Assembly: GCA_902782785.1 (NCBI GenBank)
Contig: CACZOH010000117.1
Coordinates: forward strand, 1 to 13,205
Source: an uncultured Ruminococcus sp.
Lineage (GTDB): Bacteria; Bacillota; Clostridia; Oscillospirales; CAG-272
Length of the DNA stretch: 13,205 bases
Reading direction: 5' to 3'
Shown here: piece after piece, positions 7,658 through 13,205 of the stretch
Layout of the letters: each line of letters begins with the position of its first letter
How positions within the stretch are numbered: position 1 is the stretch's first letter
Made by a program: the position numbers and the translations under genes
The notes under the pieces: model-generated
Database searches by the model: none
What the model was told of the DNA's origin: nothing
What the model saw: only the letters and a program-made list of their open reading frames with translations

Positions 7658-8655
7658 AGAGCACCTAACCTTTCATAAAGCGTGTCAAAGCTCATATCCG
7701 TCATCTCAAACGTTCCCGGTTCGTTCACCGTTACGGCGTGTACGCCGTTCTGCGTTTTCTTTTTGTCGCGTTTTATCGCGTACATCACGGCTTCCTTATC
7801 GAAATCCGCCTTTTTCGGTATGCCGAGTTTGTCGTATATCGCCTCAAGTCTCGCTCTGACTTCGTCCGAGCACATTGCGAGCATACCGAGCGCGACGCAT
7901 TCGCCGTGATAAAGCGCGGGCGAACAGACGCTTTCTATGCCGTGACCGAGCGTGTGGCCGAAATTGAGCACGCGTCTGAGCCCCGTTTCCTTTTCGTCCT
8001 GCTCAACCACCTTGATCTTTACGGCAAGGCTTTTTTCCGTTATGAGATCAATATTTTCATAAACGTCCGTCTCCTCGAACAGCCTGAAAAGCTCCGCGTC
8101 CGACGTCGCCGCCATTTTCAGCGCCTCGCACAAGCCGTTGTTTATCTGACGTTTCGGCAGAGTTTTCAGAGTGTCGGGATCTATCACGACCTTTTTCGGC
8201 TGTTTGAACGCGCCGACGGAGTTTTTTATGCCGCGGAAATCCACCGCGGTCTTGCCGCCGACGGAGGAATCGACCTGTGACAAAACAGTCGTCGGGATAT
8301 TGTAAAAGTCTTCTCCGCGCATATATATCGCCGACGCAAAGCCCGCGATATCGCCGCAGACGCCGCCTCCGACGGCGCAGACGCAGTCGCCGCGTCCGAA
8401 GCCGCCGTCTATCATAAGCGACAGGATACCCTGCAGATTGTCAAAATTCTTGCTCGCCTCTCCCTGCTCGAGAACGTACGTAAAGGCGCGCTTCGCCTTT
8501 GACGCGACAGCCGCGGGATATTCCGCGGGCACGCCGGTGTCCGTAACTATGAGCACTTTTCTGTCAAGCCCGAGCAAAGCTTCAACGTTTCCGAGCGCCC
8601 CGCGCTTTATCACTATGTCATAAGAGCGCTCGCCTAAATTCACCTTAAGCGTCAT
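7654..8655 (-). CDS. aroB: 3-dehydroquinate synthase
   Basis: Cyclises DAHP to 3-dehydroquinate (second shikimate step) using NAD and a divalent metal. Of 333 residues, the following identify the family: the NAD-binding GGGVCGDIAGF (96-106), PTTVLSQVDSSVGGKTAVDF (121-140), KNSVGAFKQPKKVVID, CEALK (176-180) with metal ligand E177, the NFGHTLGHGIES histidines (231-242) and YHGECVALGM (249-258). It is slightly shorter than the usual 345-365 residues, mainly at the ends. The start codon overlaps the pheA stop (ATGA), with AAGGGAAG upstream as ribosome binding site, and the stop overlaps the aroC start in the same way, so translational coupling is likely. Confidence 0.96.
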   Translation of the reverse strand: MTLKVNLGERSYDIVIKRGALGNVEALLGLDRKVLIVTDTGVPAEYPAAVASKAKRAFTYVLEQGEASKNFDNLQGILSLMIDGGFGRGDCVCAVGGGVCGDIAGFASAIYMRGEDFYNIPTTVLSQVDSSVGGKTAVDFRGIKNSVGAFKQPKKVVIDPDTLKTLPKRQINNGLCEALKMAATSDAELFRLFEETDVYENIDLITEKSLAVKIKVVEQDEKETGLRRVLNFGHTLGHGIESVCSPALYHGECVALGMLAMCSDEVRARLEAIYDKLGIPKKADFDKEAVMYAIKRDKKKTQNGVHAVTVNEPGTFEMTDMSFDTLYERLGAL

Positions 8656-9743
8656 ACGGATATCTTCCCTTCTTTATAAGAGCCGGCGAGCTTGAGCTTG
8701 TCGCAAAGCGGCAGAAGCTCCGCCATCATCTGCTCTCCGCGCTCACATCTGACGTTGCCCTCGCACTCCACGTAGAAATAATACTGCCACGGCAGATTTT
8801 TCATCGGGCGGCTGTGTAAGGACGTCATATTGTAGCCGTACTTGCCTATGACGTTTACAGCCTCCGCAAGCGACCCCGCCTGATTTTTGACGGTGAACAC
8901 CATTATAAAGCTGTTATCCGCGCGGCTCGCGCCGTTCTCCCTGCGTGAAAAGACCGCGAAGCGCGTGGTGTTGTCAAGTCCCGTGTTTATGCTGCGCGAT
9001 ATCACGTCAAGCCCGTATAATTCCGCCGCTTCGACCGTTCCGATCGCTGCAAGGGTCCTGTCGTTTTGCTTTGACACGTATTCCGCGGCGCGCGCTGTGT
9101 TGGAGTATTCCACAGTCTCATATCCGCGCTTTTTTATATATTCCGCGCATTGTGACAGCGCCTGCGGATGAGATACGACGGTCTTTACCGTCTGCTCCGT
9201 CGCGCCGGGCAGACCTATCAGGTTCTGTCTTACCGTCAGATCGAACACGTCGTTTATGTAAAGCGGTCCCGTGAAGATGAGATCGACGACGGCGCCCACT
9301 TCGCCCGCAAAGCTGTTTTCTATCGGTATGACCGCGCATTCGCAGTCTCCGGAAACGACGGCGTTATACGCCTCCGCAAAATCCTTGCAGGGGATCCTGT
9401 TGCCGTCCGGAAACAGCTTTTTTGCGGCGATGGACGCAAACGCGCCTTCAACTCCGCTGTACGCCACGCGCACGCCGGAGATAAGCGCGCTCTGATATCC
9501 GCGCGACACCTTCATCGTGTGCGTAAGAAAATCCGCGTAATATCCGCAAAGCTCCTTATCCTCTATGAGCGCGGTGTTGCGCTTTATCACCTCTTCCTCG
9601 CGCGCCGCGTCGTAAACGGGCAGACCGCGCTGTTTTTTATATTCCGCTATCACCGCGGCCGCGTGCATACGGCGTTCAAACTGGCGCGCTATTTCTCTGT
9701 CCGCGTCGTTTATTTCAATTCTTGCCTTCTCAAGTTCGTTCAT
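8652..9743 (-). CDS. pheA: Bifunctional chorismate mutase / prephenate dehydratase with ACT domain
   Basis: P-protein that converts chorismate to prephenate and then to phenylpyruvate, towards phenylalanine. Order in the 363 residues: an AroQ-type helical chorismate mutase (about 1-85, with R8, R25, K36, D45, R48 and E49 in register with the E. coli active site); prephenate dehydratase (about 91-267, starting VAYSGVEGAFA, with VIPIENSFAGEV and the NTTRFAVF motif at 258-265); and a C-terminal ACT domain (about 278-350) with the HSRP form (310-313) of the ESRP allosteric motif. Phenylalanine feedback is therefore likely. It is the first gene of the aro operon. Ribosome binding site AAGGA (9752-9756) lies 8 nt before the ATG. 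Confidence 0.95.
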   Translation of the reverse strand: MNELEKARIEINDADREIARQFERRMHAAAVIAEYKKQRGLPVYDAAREEEVIKRNTALIEDKELCGYYADFLTHTMKVSRGYQSALISGVRVAYSGVEGAFASIAAKKLFPDGNRIPCKDFAEAYNAVVSGDCECAVIPIENSFAGEVGAVVDLIFTGPLYINDVFDLTVRQNLIGLPGATEQTVKTVVSHPQALSQCAEYIKKRGYETVEYSNTARAAEYVSKQNDRTLAAIGTVEAAELYGLDVISRSINTGLDNTTRFAVFSRRENGASRADNSFIMVFTVKNQAGSLAEAVNVIGKYGYNMTSLHSRPMKNLPWQYYFYVECEGNVRCERGEQMMAELLPLCDKLKLAGSYKEGKISV

Positions 9744-9766
9744 ATCCGTTTTCCTTAAATTAAATA

Positions 9767-9796
9767 ACAGCGGAACACCGCTGTGCGTTCCGCTGT
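9767..9796 (-). promoter_or_regulatory. Leader hairpin before pheA, possible attenuator
   Basis: On the minus strand ACAGCGGAAC (9796-9787) pairs perfectly with GTTCCGCTGT (9776-9767); two inner pairs can extend the stem to 12 bp around an ACAGCG loop. The following UAUUUAAUUU (9766-9757) is only a weak U-tract. The stem ends 10 nt before the pheA ribosome binding site. The shared ACAGC and GCTGT segments upstream could form competing stems. It may be an attenuator, a weak terminator for the importer transcript, or an mRNA-stabilising stem. Confidence 0.5.
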
Positions 9797-9802
9797 ACAG
9801 AG

Positions 9803-9859
9803 CTATTGAATGACAGCCTGCGCTGTTTTGCGTTGCCTTTTATTCTTTTGCCGTTTCAT
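9803..9859 (-). CDS. Possible 18-residue leader peptide of the aro operon
   Basis: A short frame begins about 20 nt after the predicted pheA transcription start. It encodes MKRQKNKRQRKTAQAVIQ and stops with TAG at 9805-9803, immediately before the strong hairpin at 9767-9796. AGAGG (9867-9863) precedes the ATG but at only 3 nt, closer than ideal. The peptide is very basic and has no Phe, Tyr or Trp, so it is not a classical aromatic leader peptide. Its span covers two of the mutually complementary leader segments, the arrangement expected if ribosome position controlled folding. It may equally be a chance frame; I recognise no homologue. Confidence 0.3.
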   Translation of the reverse strand: MKRQKNKRQRKTAQAVIQ

Positions 9860-9884
9860 TTTCCTCTTGCGTGACGTATTATAT

Positions 9885-9913
9885 ATTATAAATGATTTAT
9901 GTTAATATTTCAA
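9885..9913 (-). promoter_or_regulatory. Sigma-A promoter of the pheA-aroF operon
   Basis: On the minus strand TTGAAA (9913-9908) and a perfect TATAAT (9890-9885) are spaced by 17 nt. The expected start is near 9878, leaving about 135 nt of leader before pheA. The -35 box is only 39 nt past the importer ATPase stop. Confidence 0.85.
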
Positions 9914-9952
9914 GAAAAGGTATAAGAATATAATGAATTTTTTATTTTTATA

Positions 9953-10738
9953 CTATGAAAGAAGCATCCTGTCGTTATCGAGAGCCTTGCCGGAATTCGC
10001 TTTGAATTTCAAAAGCAGATCGTCCACCGTAAGGCTCGCTCTCTCCTCTCCGCTCGTATCGAAGATTATGCGTCCGTCCGTCATCATTACCGTTCTGTTT
10101 CCGAGAGACAGTGCGGATGACATATTGTGCGTTATCATAAGACAGGTGAGATTGTTTTCCTTTACAGTTCTTTCCGTGACCTCAAGTATCTTTTCGGCAG
10201 CGGCGGGGTCGAGCGCCGCCGTGTGCTCGTCGAGCAGAAGCAGTCTCGGCGGGTTGAGAGTCGCCATAAGAAGCGATATGGCCTGCCTCTGACCGCCCGA
10301 GAGCAGTCCGACCGGCGTTTTCATCCTGTCCTCAAGCCCGAGACCGAGCGACGCCACGCGCTCCCGCAGCGCGTTTTTTTCCGCCTTGCCGCCGATGGAC
10401 AGCCAGTTGCCGCCGCCGGAGGCGAGCATCAGATTTTCCTCTACCGTCATTGACGGAGCCGTACCGGTCTTGACGTCCTGGAACAGACGTCCTATGAATT
10501 TTGCGCGCTTGTAATCCGGCAGATACGTTATGTCCTCCCCGTCCGATATTATCTTTCCCGTGTCTATCGGGAATGCGCCCGATATGGCGTTGAAAAGCGT
10601 TGATTTTCCCGCGCCGTTTGAGCCGATTATGGTAATGAAATCTCCGTCTTCGACCTTTAAATTGATATCCGACAGCGCCTTTTTCGCGTTTTCAGTCCCG
10701 GCGTTGAAGGTCTTTGACACGTTTATCAGTTCAAGCAT
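9953..10738 (-). CDS. trpZ: ABC transporter ATP-binding protein, probable tryptophan importer
   Basis: ATPase that powers the importer from the cytoplasmic face. All nucleotide-binding motifs are present in 261 residues: Walker A GSNGAGKST (39-47), the Q-loop Q87 in GRLFQDV, signature LSGGQ (146-150), Walker B LLLLDE (166-171) with E171, and the switch histidine H204 in MITHNM. The overall pattern (SGGQRQAISLLMA, DEHTAALDP) is that of the ATPase partnered with LivH-like permeases and ABC_sub_bind lipoproteins. The start overlaps the permease gene by 8 nt and has a strong AAGGAGG ribosome binding site 6 nt upstream. Substrate is inferred from the Trp T-box, not from this protein. No terminator hairpin follows its stop. 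Confidence 0.88.
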   Translation of the reverse strand: MLELINVSKTFNAGTENAKKALSDINLKVEDGDFITIIGSNGAGKSTLFNAISGAFPIDTGKIISDGEDITYLPDYKRAKFIGRLFQDVKTGTAPSMTVEENLMLASGGGNWLSIGGKAEKNALRERVASLGLGLEDRMKTPVGLLSGGQRQAISLLMATLNPPRLLLLDEHTAALDPAAAEKILEVTERTVKENNLTCLMITHNMSSALSLGNRTVMMTDGRIIFDTSGEERASLTVDDLLLKFKANSGKALDNDRMLLS

Positions 10739-11663
10739 TTCCGGCCTCCTTTTTTCTGAACAGACGCTTTGCGAGCGTGGGGTACTGCTTTTTGATATAC
10801 GGTATGAATATGGCGATTATGACGATCACGGCGGAGACGAGCTTGAGCATATACGCGGGCATCTGCAGCCGCAGAGCGAGCGCGTAGACAAGTCGGAATA
10901 TGACCGCGCCGACGACCGCTCCGATCGCTCTTACCTTGACGGAGCCGCGCGAGAATATCGTACCGCCTATCAGAAGCGAGGCAAGCGCGACCGTGACTAT
11001 GCCCTGACCCATATTTATATCGGCGAGCTTCTGCGACTGTGCGAGAAGACAGCCGGAGAGCGCCGTAAAGGCGTTAGCCACGCAAAGCCCCACGGTCGTC
11101 GTGAATACGGGGTTTATTGAGGAATAGCGCACCATTTCCGTATTGTCGCCCGTCGCGCGTATCGCAAGACCGAGGCGCGTTTTCAAGAATATCACCATAA
11201 ACACGAGCACGACAACGACCGCGGCGGCGGCGACCAAAACCTTGTGCCAGCCGGATAAGAACGAGTTTTCCGTGAGCGCCTTCATCTTTGTAAAAACGGT
11301 ATCCGTTTTGTTCAGGTTGAGGAGCGACGCGCCGCCCATAACGGCTATGTTAACGGAATAAAGACCCGTGTTGACTATGATGCCGGAGAGCAGACTGTTT
11401 ATGCCCATCCTCGTCTGAAGAAACGCGGTGACGAAGCCCGAAAGCACGCCCGCCGCCATCGCCGCGGGTATCGCCAGATACGGATGTCCCGAAAGCGCCA
11501 CGACCGCGCCGACCGCCGCGCCGAGAGTGAAACAGCCGTCCGTCGAAAGGTCGCATACGTTCAGCATCGAGTAAGACAAAAACAATGCAAGAACGGTCAG
11601 GGAGCTGATCAGACCCAGCTCCATGACCGACTGTATGATACTCAGAATATCACCGAATTCCAT
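10731..11663 (-). CDS. trpY: ABC transporter permease, probable tryptophan importer
   Basis: Membrane channel of the importer, BPD_transp_2 (LivH/RbsC-like) family by overall pattern. The 310 residues contain about eight or nine hydrophobic segments, roughly at 17-35, 45-58, 62-83, 90-110, 141-160, 187-208, 221-237, 246-265 and 272-290. The cytoplasmic loop TRLGLAIRATGDN (162-174) corresponds to the family's coupling motif that contacts the ATPase. The C-terminus is short and basic, consistent with a cytoplasmic end. The gene starts 20 nt after the lipoprotein gene with AAAGGA (11675-11670) as ribosome binding site. One permease gene only is present, so the transporter should use a homodimer. 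Confidence 0.87.
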   Translation of the reverse strand: MEFGDILSIIQSVMELGLISSLTVLALFLSYSMLNVCDLSTDGCFTLGAAVGAVVALSGHPYLAIPAAMAAGVLSGFVTAFLQTRMGINSLLSGIIVNTGLYSVNIAVMGGASLLNLNKTDTVFTKMKALTENSFLSGWHKVLVAAAAVVVVLVFMVIFLKTRLGLAIRATGDNTEMVRYSSINPVFTTTVGLCVANAFTALSGCLLAQSQKLADINMGQGIVTVALASLLIGGTIFSRGSVKVRAIGAVVGAVIFRLVYALALRLQMPAYMLKLVSAVIVIIAIFIPYIKKQYPTLAKRLFRKKEAGNA

Positions 11664-11683
11664 ATAAAGTCCTTTATTTTATA

Positions 11684-12703
11684 TCATTCAAAGCTTTCCG
11701 CCGTCGTTATCGGCTGTACCTTTGTGCAGAGCGGACCGAACGTCGTCTTTATCTGCTCGTAATCAAGTCCGAGCTTCGTGCAGATGTCGGTGTTGACCGT
11801 CGCCGTGCCGTTGTCGAACGTCTTTACCGCCATATCCGCGGGCTTCTTGCCGTCAAGCAGTATTTCAGCCGCCATTTTCGCGGTCTCAACGCCGAGGTTC
11901 GCGTAGTCAACGCCGTAACCGAGGAAAGCGCCGTTCAGAGCGAAGGAGTCGGCGCCCGCGTAGTGGAGGACGCCCGCGTCCGCAAGCTTTTCATATATGG
12001 AAAGCTCGGCGGTCATAACGGTGTTGTCGGACGGAGTGAATACGGCGTCGCACTTGTCGGCGGTTATCTTGTCGGCGGCGAGCACTATTTCGGATGTGTT
12101 CGTGCCGGTGTATTCTATTATCTCAACGCCCTTTGCGTTAAGGAATTCTTTTGCGGATTTTATCGCCGCGGTGGAAGCGTCCTGACCTATATCGTAGAGC
12201 AGACCTATCTTTTTCGCGTCCGGATTCTGTGCGAATATCAGGTTCATAACGGCGTTCGTATCGAGGAAATCCGACGTTCCCGTTACGTTTGCGCCGGGTT
12301 TTTCGAGCGAATCGACGAGCTTGGCGCCCAGAGGATCGGACACAGCCGCGAATACGACCGGTATCTTGTTGTCCTCGGTCGCCGCCTGCATCGCTATGGC
12401 GACCGGCGTCGCCACGCCTATCATAAGGTCGACCTTGCGGCTGATGAAGTCCGCTATTATCTGATTCAGTACGTTTGCGTCAAGGTTGCAGTTCTTCTCT
12501 ATGACTTCTATCTTGACGTTCTTTTCTTTTTCGATCGTCCCGAGCTGTGCTTTTATGTTGGCGATTATCTGATTGAGAGACGCGTCGTCAACGTAGTTGC
12601 AGATACCGACGGTGTATGAGTTCTCCTGTTTGGCGGGAGTGCACGCCGTAACGGCGGCTATCGCGAATATCGCGACGAGGATAAGGGAAATAAGTTTTTT
12701 CAT
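11684..12703 (-). CDS. trpX: ABC transporter substrate-binding lipoprotein, probable tryptophan receptor
   Basis: Extracellular receptor of the importer. The 339-residue protein starts with a lipoprotein signal: two lysines, a hydrophobic stretch and the lipobox VTAC with lipidated C21. The rest follows the two-lobed ABC_sub_bind (PF04392) pattern, with VGICNYVDDASLNQI near the mature N-terminus, VDLMIGVATPVA, VFAAVSDPLGAKLV and FLGYGVDYANLG. Relatives include TrpX of streptococci, which binds tryptophan, and several of uncharacterised specificity. A GGAAG ribosome binding site lies 9 nt before the ATG. The leader upstream is a T-box with a Trp specifier, the main reason for the tryptophan call; from the protein alone the ligand could also be another aromatic or branched amino acid. 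Confidence 0.87.
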   Translation of the reverse strand: MKKLISLILVAIFAIAAVTACTPAKQENSYTVGICNYVDDASLNQIIANIKAQLGTIEKEKNVKIEVIEKNCNLDANVLNQIIADFISRKVDLMIGVATPVAIAMQAATEDNKIPVVFAAVSDPLGAKLVDSLEKPGANVTGTSDFLDTNAVMNLIFAQNPDAKKIGLLYDIGQDASTAAIKSAKEFLNAKGVEIIEYTGTNTSEIVLAADKITADKCDAVFTPSDNTVMTAELSIYEKLADAGVLHYAGADSFALNGAFLGYGVDYANLGVETAKMAAEILLDGKKPADMAVKTFDNGTATVNTDICTKLGLDYEQIKTTFGPLCTKVQPITTAESFE

Positions 12704-12744
12704 TTTGTTTTTCTTCCTTTCATTTTATTTTTGACGCGCCGGTT

Positions 12745-12780
12745 AAAAACAAAAAATCCCCGGCGCATAAACGCTTGGGA
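12745..12780 (-). terminator. T-box regulated terminator
   Basis: TCCC (12780-12777) pairs with GGGA (12760-12757), and GCG with CGC inside, closing a TTTATG loop. Six Ts (12756-12751), a G and five more Ts follow. The CCC arm is shared with the antiterminator, so the two folds exclude each other. Confidence 0.8.
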
Positions 12781-13010
12781 CGAATAATATATCCGCGGTA
12801 CCACCCAAATTGAGACTTTGTCTCCTGCTCTACGTACTTATCATACGCGCGCCTCTGATAACGGGAGCGCACCCCGTCGGAGCATACTCGCTTTCGCTTT
12901 CAGCCCCGCCCTCCGGAGTCCATTCACATCGTCTATCGCTCCGCGCTCACACCATCCGCGGCTCGCTGTACCGAATCGAACGAAGCTACTCGTCTCCGTC
13001 AACGGTTGTT
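12745..13010 (-). promoter_or_regulatory. T-box riboswitch, tRNA-Trp (UGG specifier)
   Basis: On the minus strand this leader has all T-box parts in order. Stem I has CGGAG/CTCCG closing the specifier loop, AGTA on its 5' side and GAA-TGG-A on its 3' side, so the specifier is TGG at 12922-12920 (Trp). Its apical arm is CCGCG/CGCGG with the GATGGTGTGAG loop. A stem III-like hairpin ACGGG/CCCGT follows. The antiterminator holds the T-box core GGGTGGTACCGCGG (12806-12793), with TTGGG pairing CCCAA and GCGGAT pairing ATTCGT. The overlapping terminator comes last. Uncharged tRNA-Trp would stabilise the antiterminator and switch on the importer. The T-box identity is certain; the specifier rests on its position in the loop. 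Confidence 0.93.
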
Positions 13011-13016
13011 GCGGTG

Positions 13017-13045
13017 AGTATAACACAAAATTGATGGGTTGTCAA
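13017..13045 (-). promoter_or_regulatory. Sigma-A promoter of the T-box-trpXYZ unit
   Basis: On the minus strand a consensus TTGACA (13045-13040) and TATACT (13022-13017) are spaced by 17 nt. The start should fall near 13010, just before stem I of the T-box. Runs of A and T upstream of the -35 box (about 13051-13080) could act as an UP element. Confidence 0.88.
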
Positions 13046-13145
13046 GCCCTTTTTGCAAAATTCTTAAAAAAATTTTTGAAATCTCCGTTTTTTTGCATTT
13101 TGAGTGCGCCGCCGCTTCATTTTGCGCGTTATATTGCGTTATATA

Positions 13146-13178
13146 TAAGAAAGGGGCTGTCGCATTTGCGGCAGCCTT
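13146..13178 (-). terminator. Rho-independent terminator of a gene beyond the right edge
   Basis: Read on the minus strand, GGCTGCCGC (13176-13168) faces GCGACAGCC (13163-13155) across an AAAT loop with one C-A mismatch. CCTTTTCTT follows. The T-run on this strand only suggests it ends a minus-strand transcript that enters from outside the window, insulating the T-box promoter. Between it and the promoter (13046-13145) I see AT-rich DNA and a tandem 10-bp near-repeat (13125-13144), but no gene. Confidence 0.65.
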
Positions 13179-13180
13179 AA

Positions 13181-13204
13181 TGAATTGCGCCGCGGCGCAA
13201 TTCA
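13181..13204. repeat. Perfect 24-bp palindrome
   Basis: TGAATTGCGCCG (13181-13192) is followed directly by its exact reverse complement (13193-13204), with no spacer. No T-run follows on either strand, so it is not an ordinary terminator. It adjoins the terminator at 13146-13178. It may be a dispersed intergenic palindrome or a protein-binding site. The window ends one base later, so longer symmetry outside cannot be judged. Confidence 0.7.
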
Positions 13205-13205
13205 A

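Noticed and set aside
6659..7678. 339-codon open frame on the + strand
   Set aside because: Antisense shadow of chorismate synthase, with basic, tyrosine-rich translation lacking recognisable domains.
9744..9884. A second T-box or a Phe-codon attenuator before pheA
   Set aside because: There is no GGGTGGNACCGCG core and no Phe, Tyr or Trp codon in the small frame, so neither classical mechanism can be claimed.
12700..12723. Seven-codon minus-strand frame ending in ATGA overlap with trpX
   Set aside because: It begins between the terminator and the trpX ribosome binding site and contains that binding site. It has no ribosome binding site of its own and is probably chance in A-rich DNA.
12810..13180. 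Overlapping + strand frames of 74 and 120 codons
   Set aside because: They are antisense to the T-box leader and its promoter; the Cys/Arg/Ser-rich translations look like chance.
12999..13205. 68-codon minus-strand frame at the right edge
   Set aside because: It would run through the palindrome, a terminator and the trpXYZ promoter, and its only early start is a TTG inside the palindrome. Non-coding structure explains the region better.
1..13205. CRISPR arrays, insertion sequences, tRNA or rRNA genes, toxin-antitoxin or defence genes
   Set aside because: I saw no spaced direct repeats, transposase motifs, cloverleaf-like segments or defence domains. All sizeable frames are explained by metabolic or transport genes or their shadows.

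Overview
The window looks like chromosomal DNA from a Gram-positive, Clostridia-type Firmicute. The grounds are a tRNA-sensing T-box leader, GGAGG-like ribosome binding sites, good sigma-A promoters with 17-nt spacers, a TrpXYZ-type amino-acid importer, and dispersed palindromes of a kind I associate with gut Clostridia. GC content is moderate, yet AUA is the favoured Ile codon. I see no transposase, integrase, CRISPR array, tRNA or rRNA, so this reads as core-metabolism DNA rather than a mobile island.

Layout, left to right. Bases 1-117 hold no gene I can name. A sigma-A promoter (118-146) drives malQ, a GH77 4-alpha-glucanotransferase on the + strand (179-1651). A degenerate palindromic element and a bidirectional terminator (1756-1782) separate it from everything else, which is on the minus strand. 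Bases 1809-9743 are one tightly packed operon, transcribed right to left: pheA, aroB, aroC, an aroE-aroK fusion, aroQ, aroA, tyrA and a class I DAHP synthase gene. Junctions are 4- or 17-nt overlaps or 3-4-nt gaps. Its promoter is at 9885-9913. It is followed by a leader of about 135 nt with a possible 18-codon ORF and a strong hairpin. Bases 9953-12703 carry a three-gene ABC importer (lipoprotein, permease, ATPase). Upstream of it are a T-box riboswitch with a Trp (UGG) specifier and its own promoter (13017-13045). At the right edge are a terminator for a minus-strand transcript from outside the window and a perfect 24-bp palindrome.

How it works together. The eight operon genes encode ten activities. 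They cover all seven shikimate-pathway steps from erythrose-4-phosphate and PEP to chorismate, then chorismate mutase/prephenate dehydratase (towards Phe) and prephenate dehydrogenase (towards Tyr). Only the aminotransferase and the Trp branch are missing. The adjacent importer probably brings in tryptophan and is switched on when tRNA-Trp is uncharged. The locus would thus supply all three aromatic amino acids, two by synthesis and one by uptake. I see no terminator between the importer and pheA, so T-box-controlled transcripts may also run into the aro operon.

I found no new enzymatic system. The points most worth a second look are regulatory: the aro-operon leader, an extra stem across the T-box terminator, and the possible coupling of the two operons.
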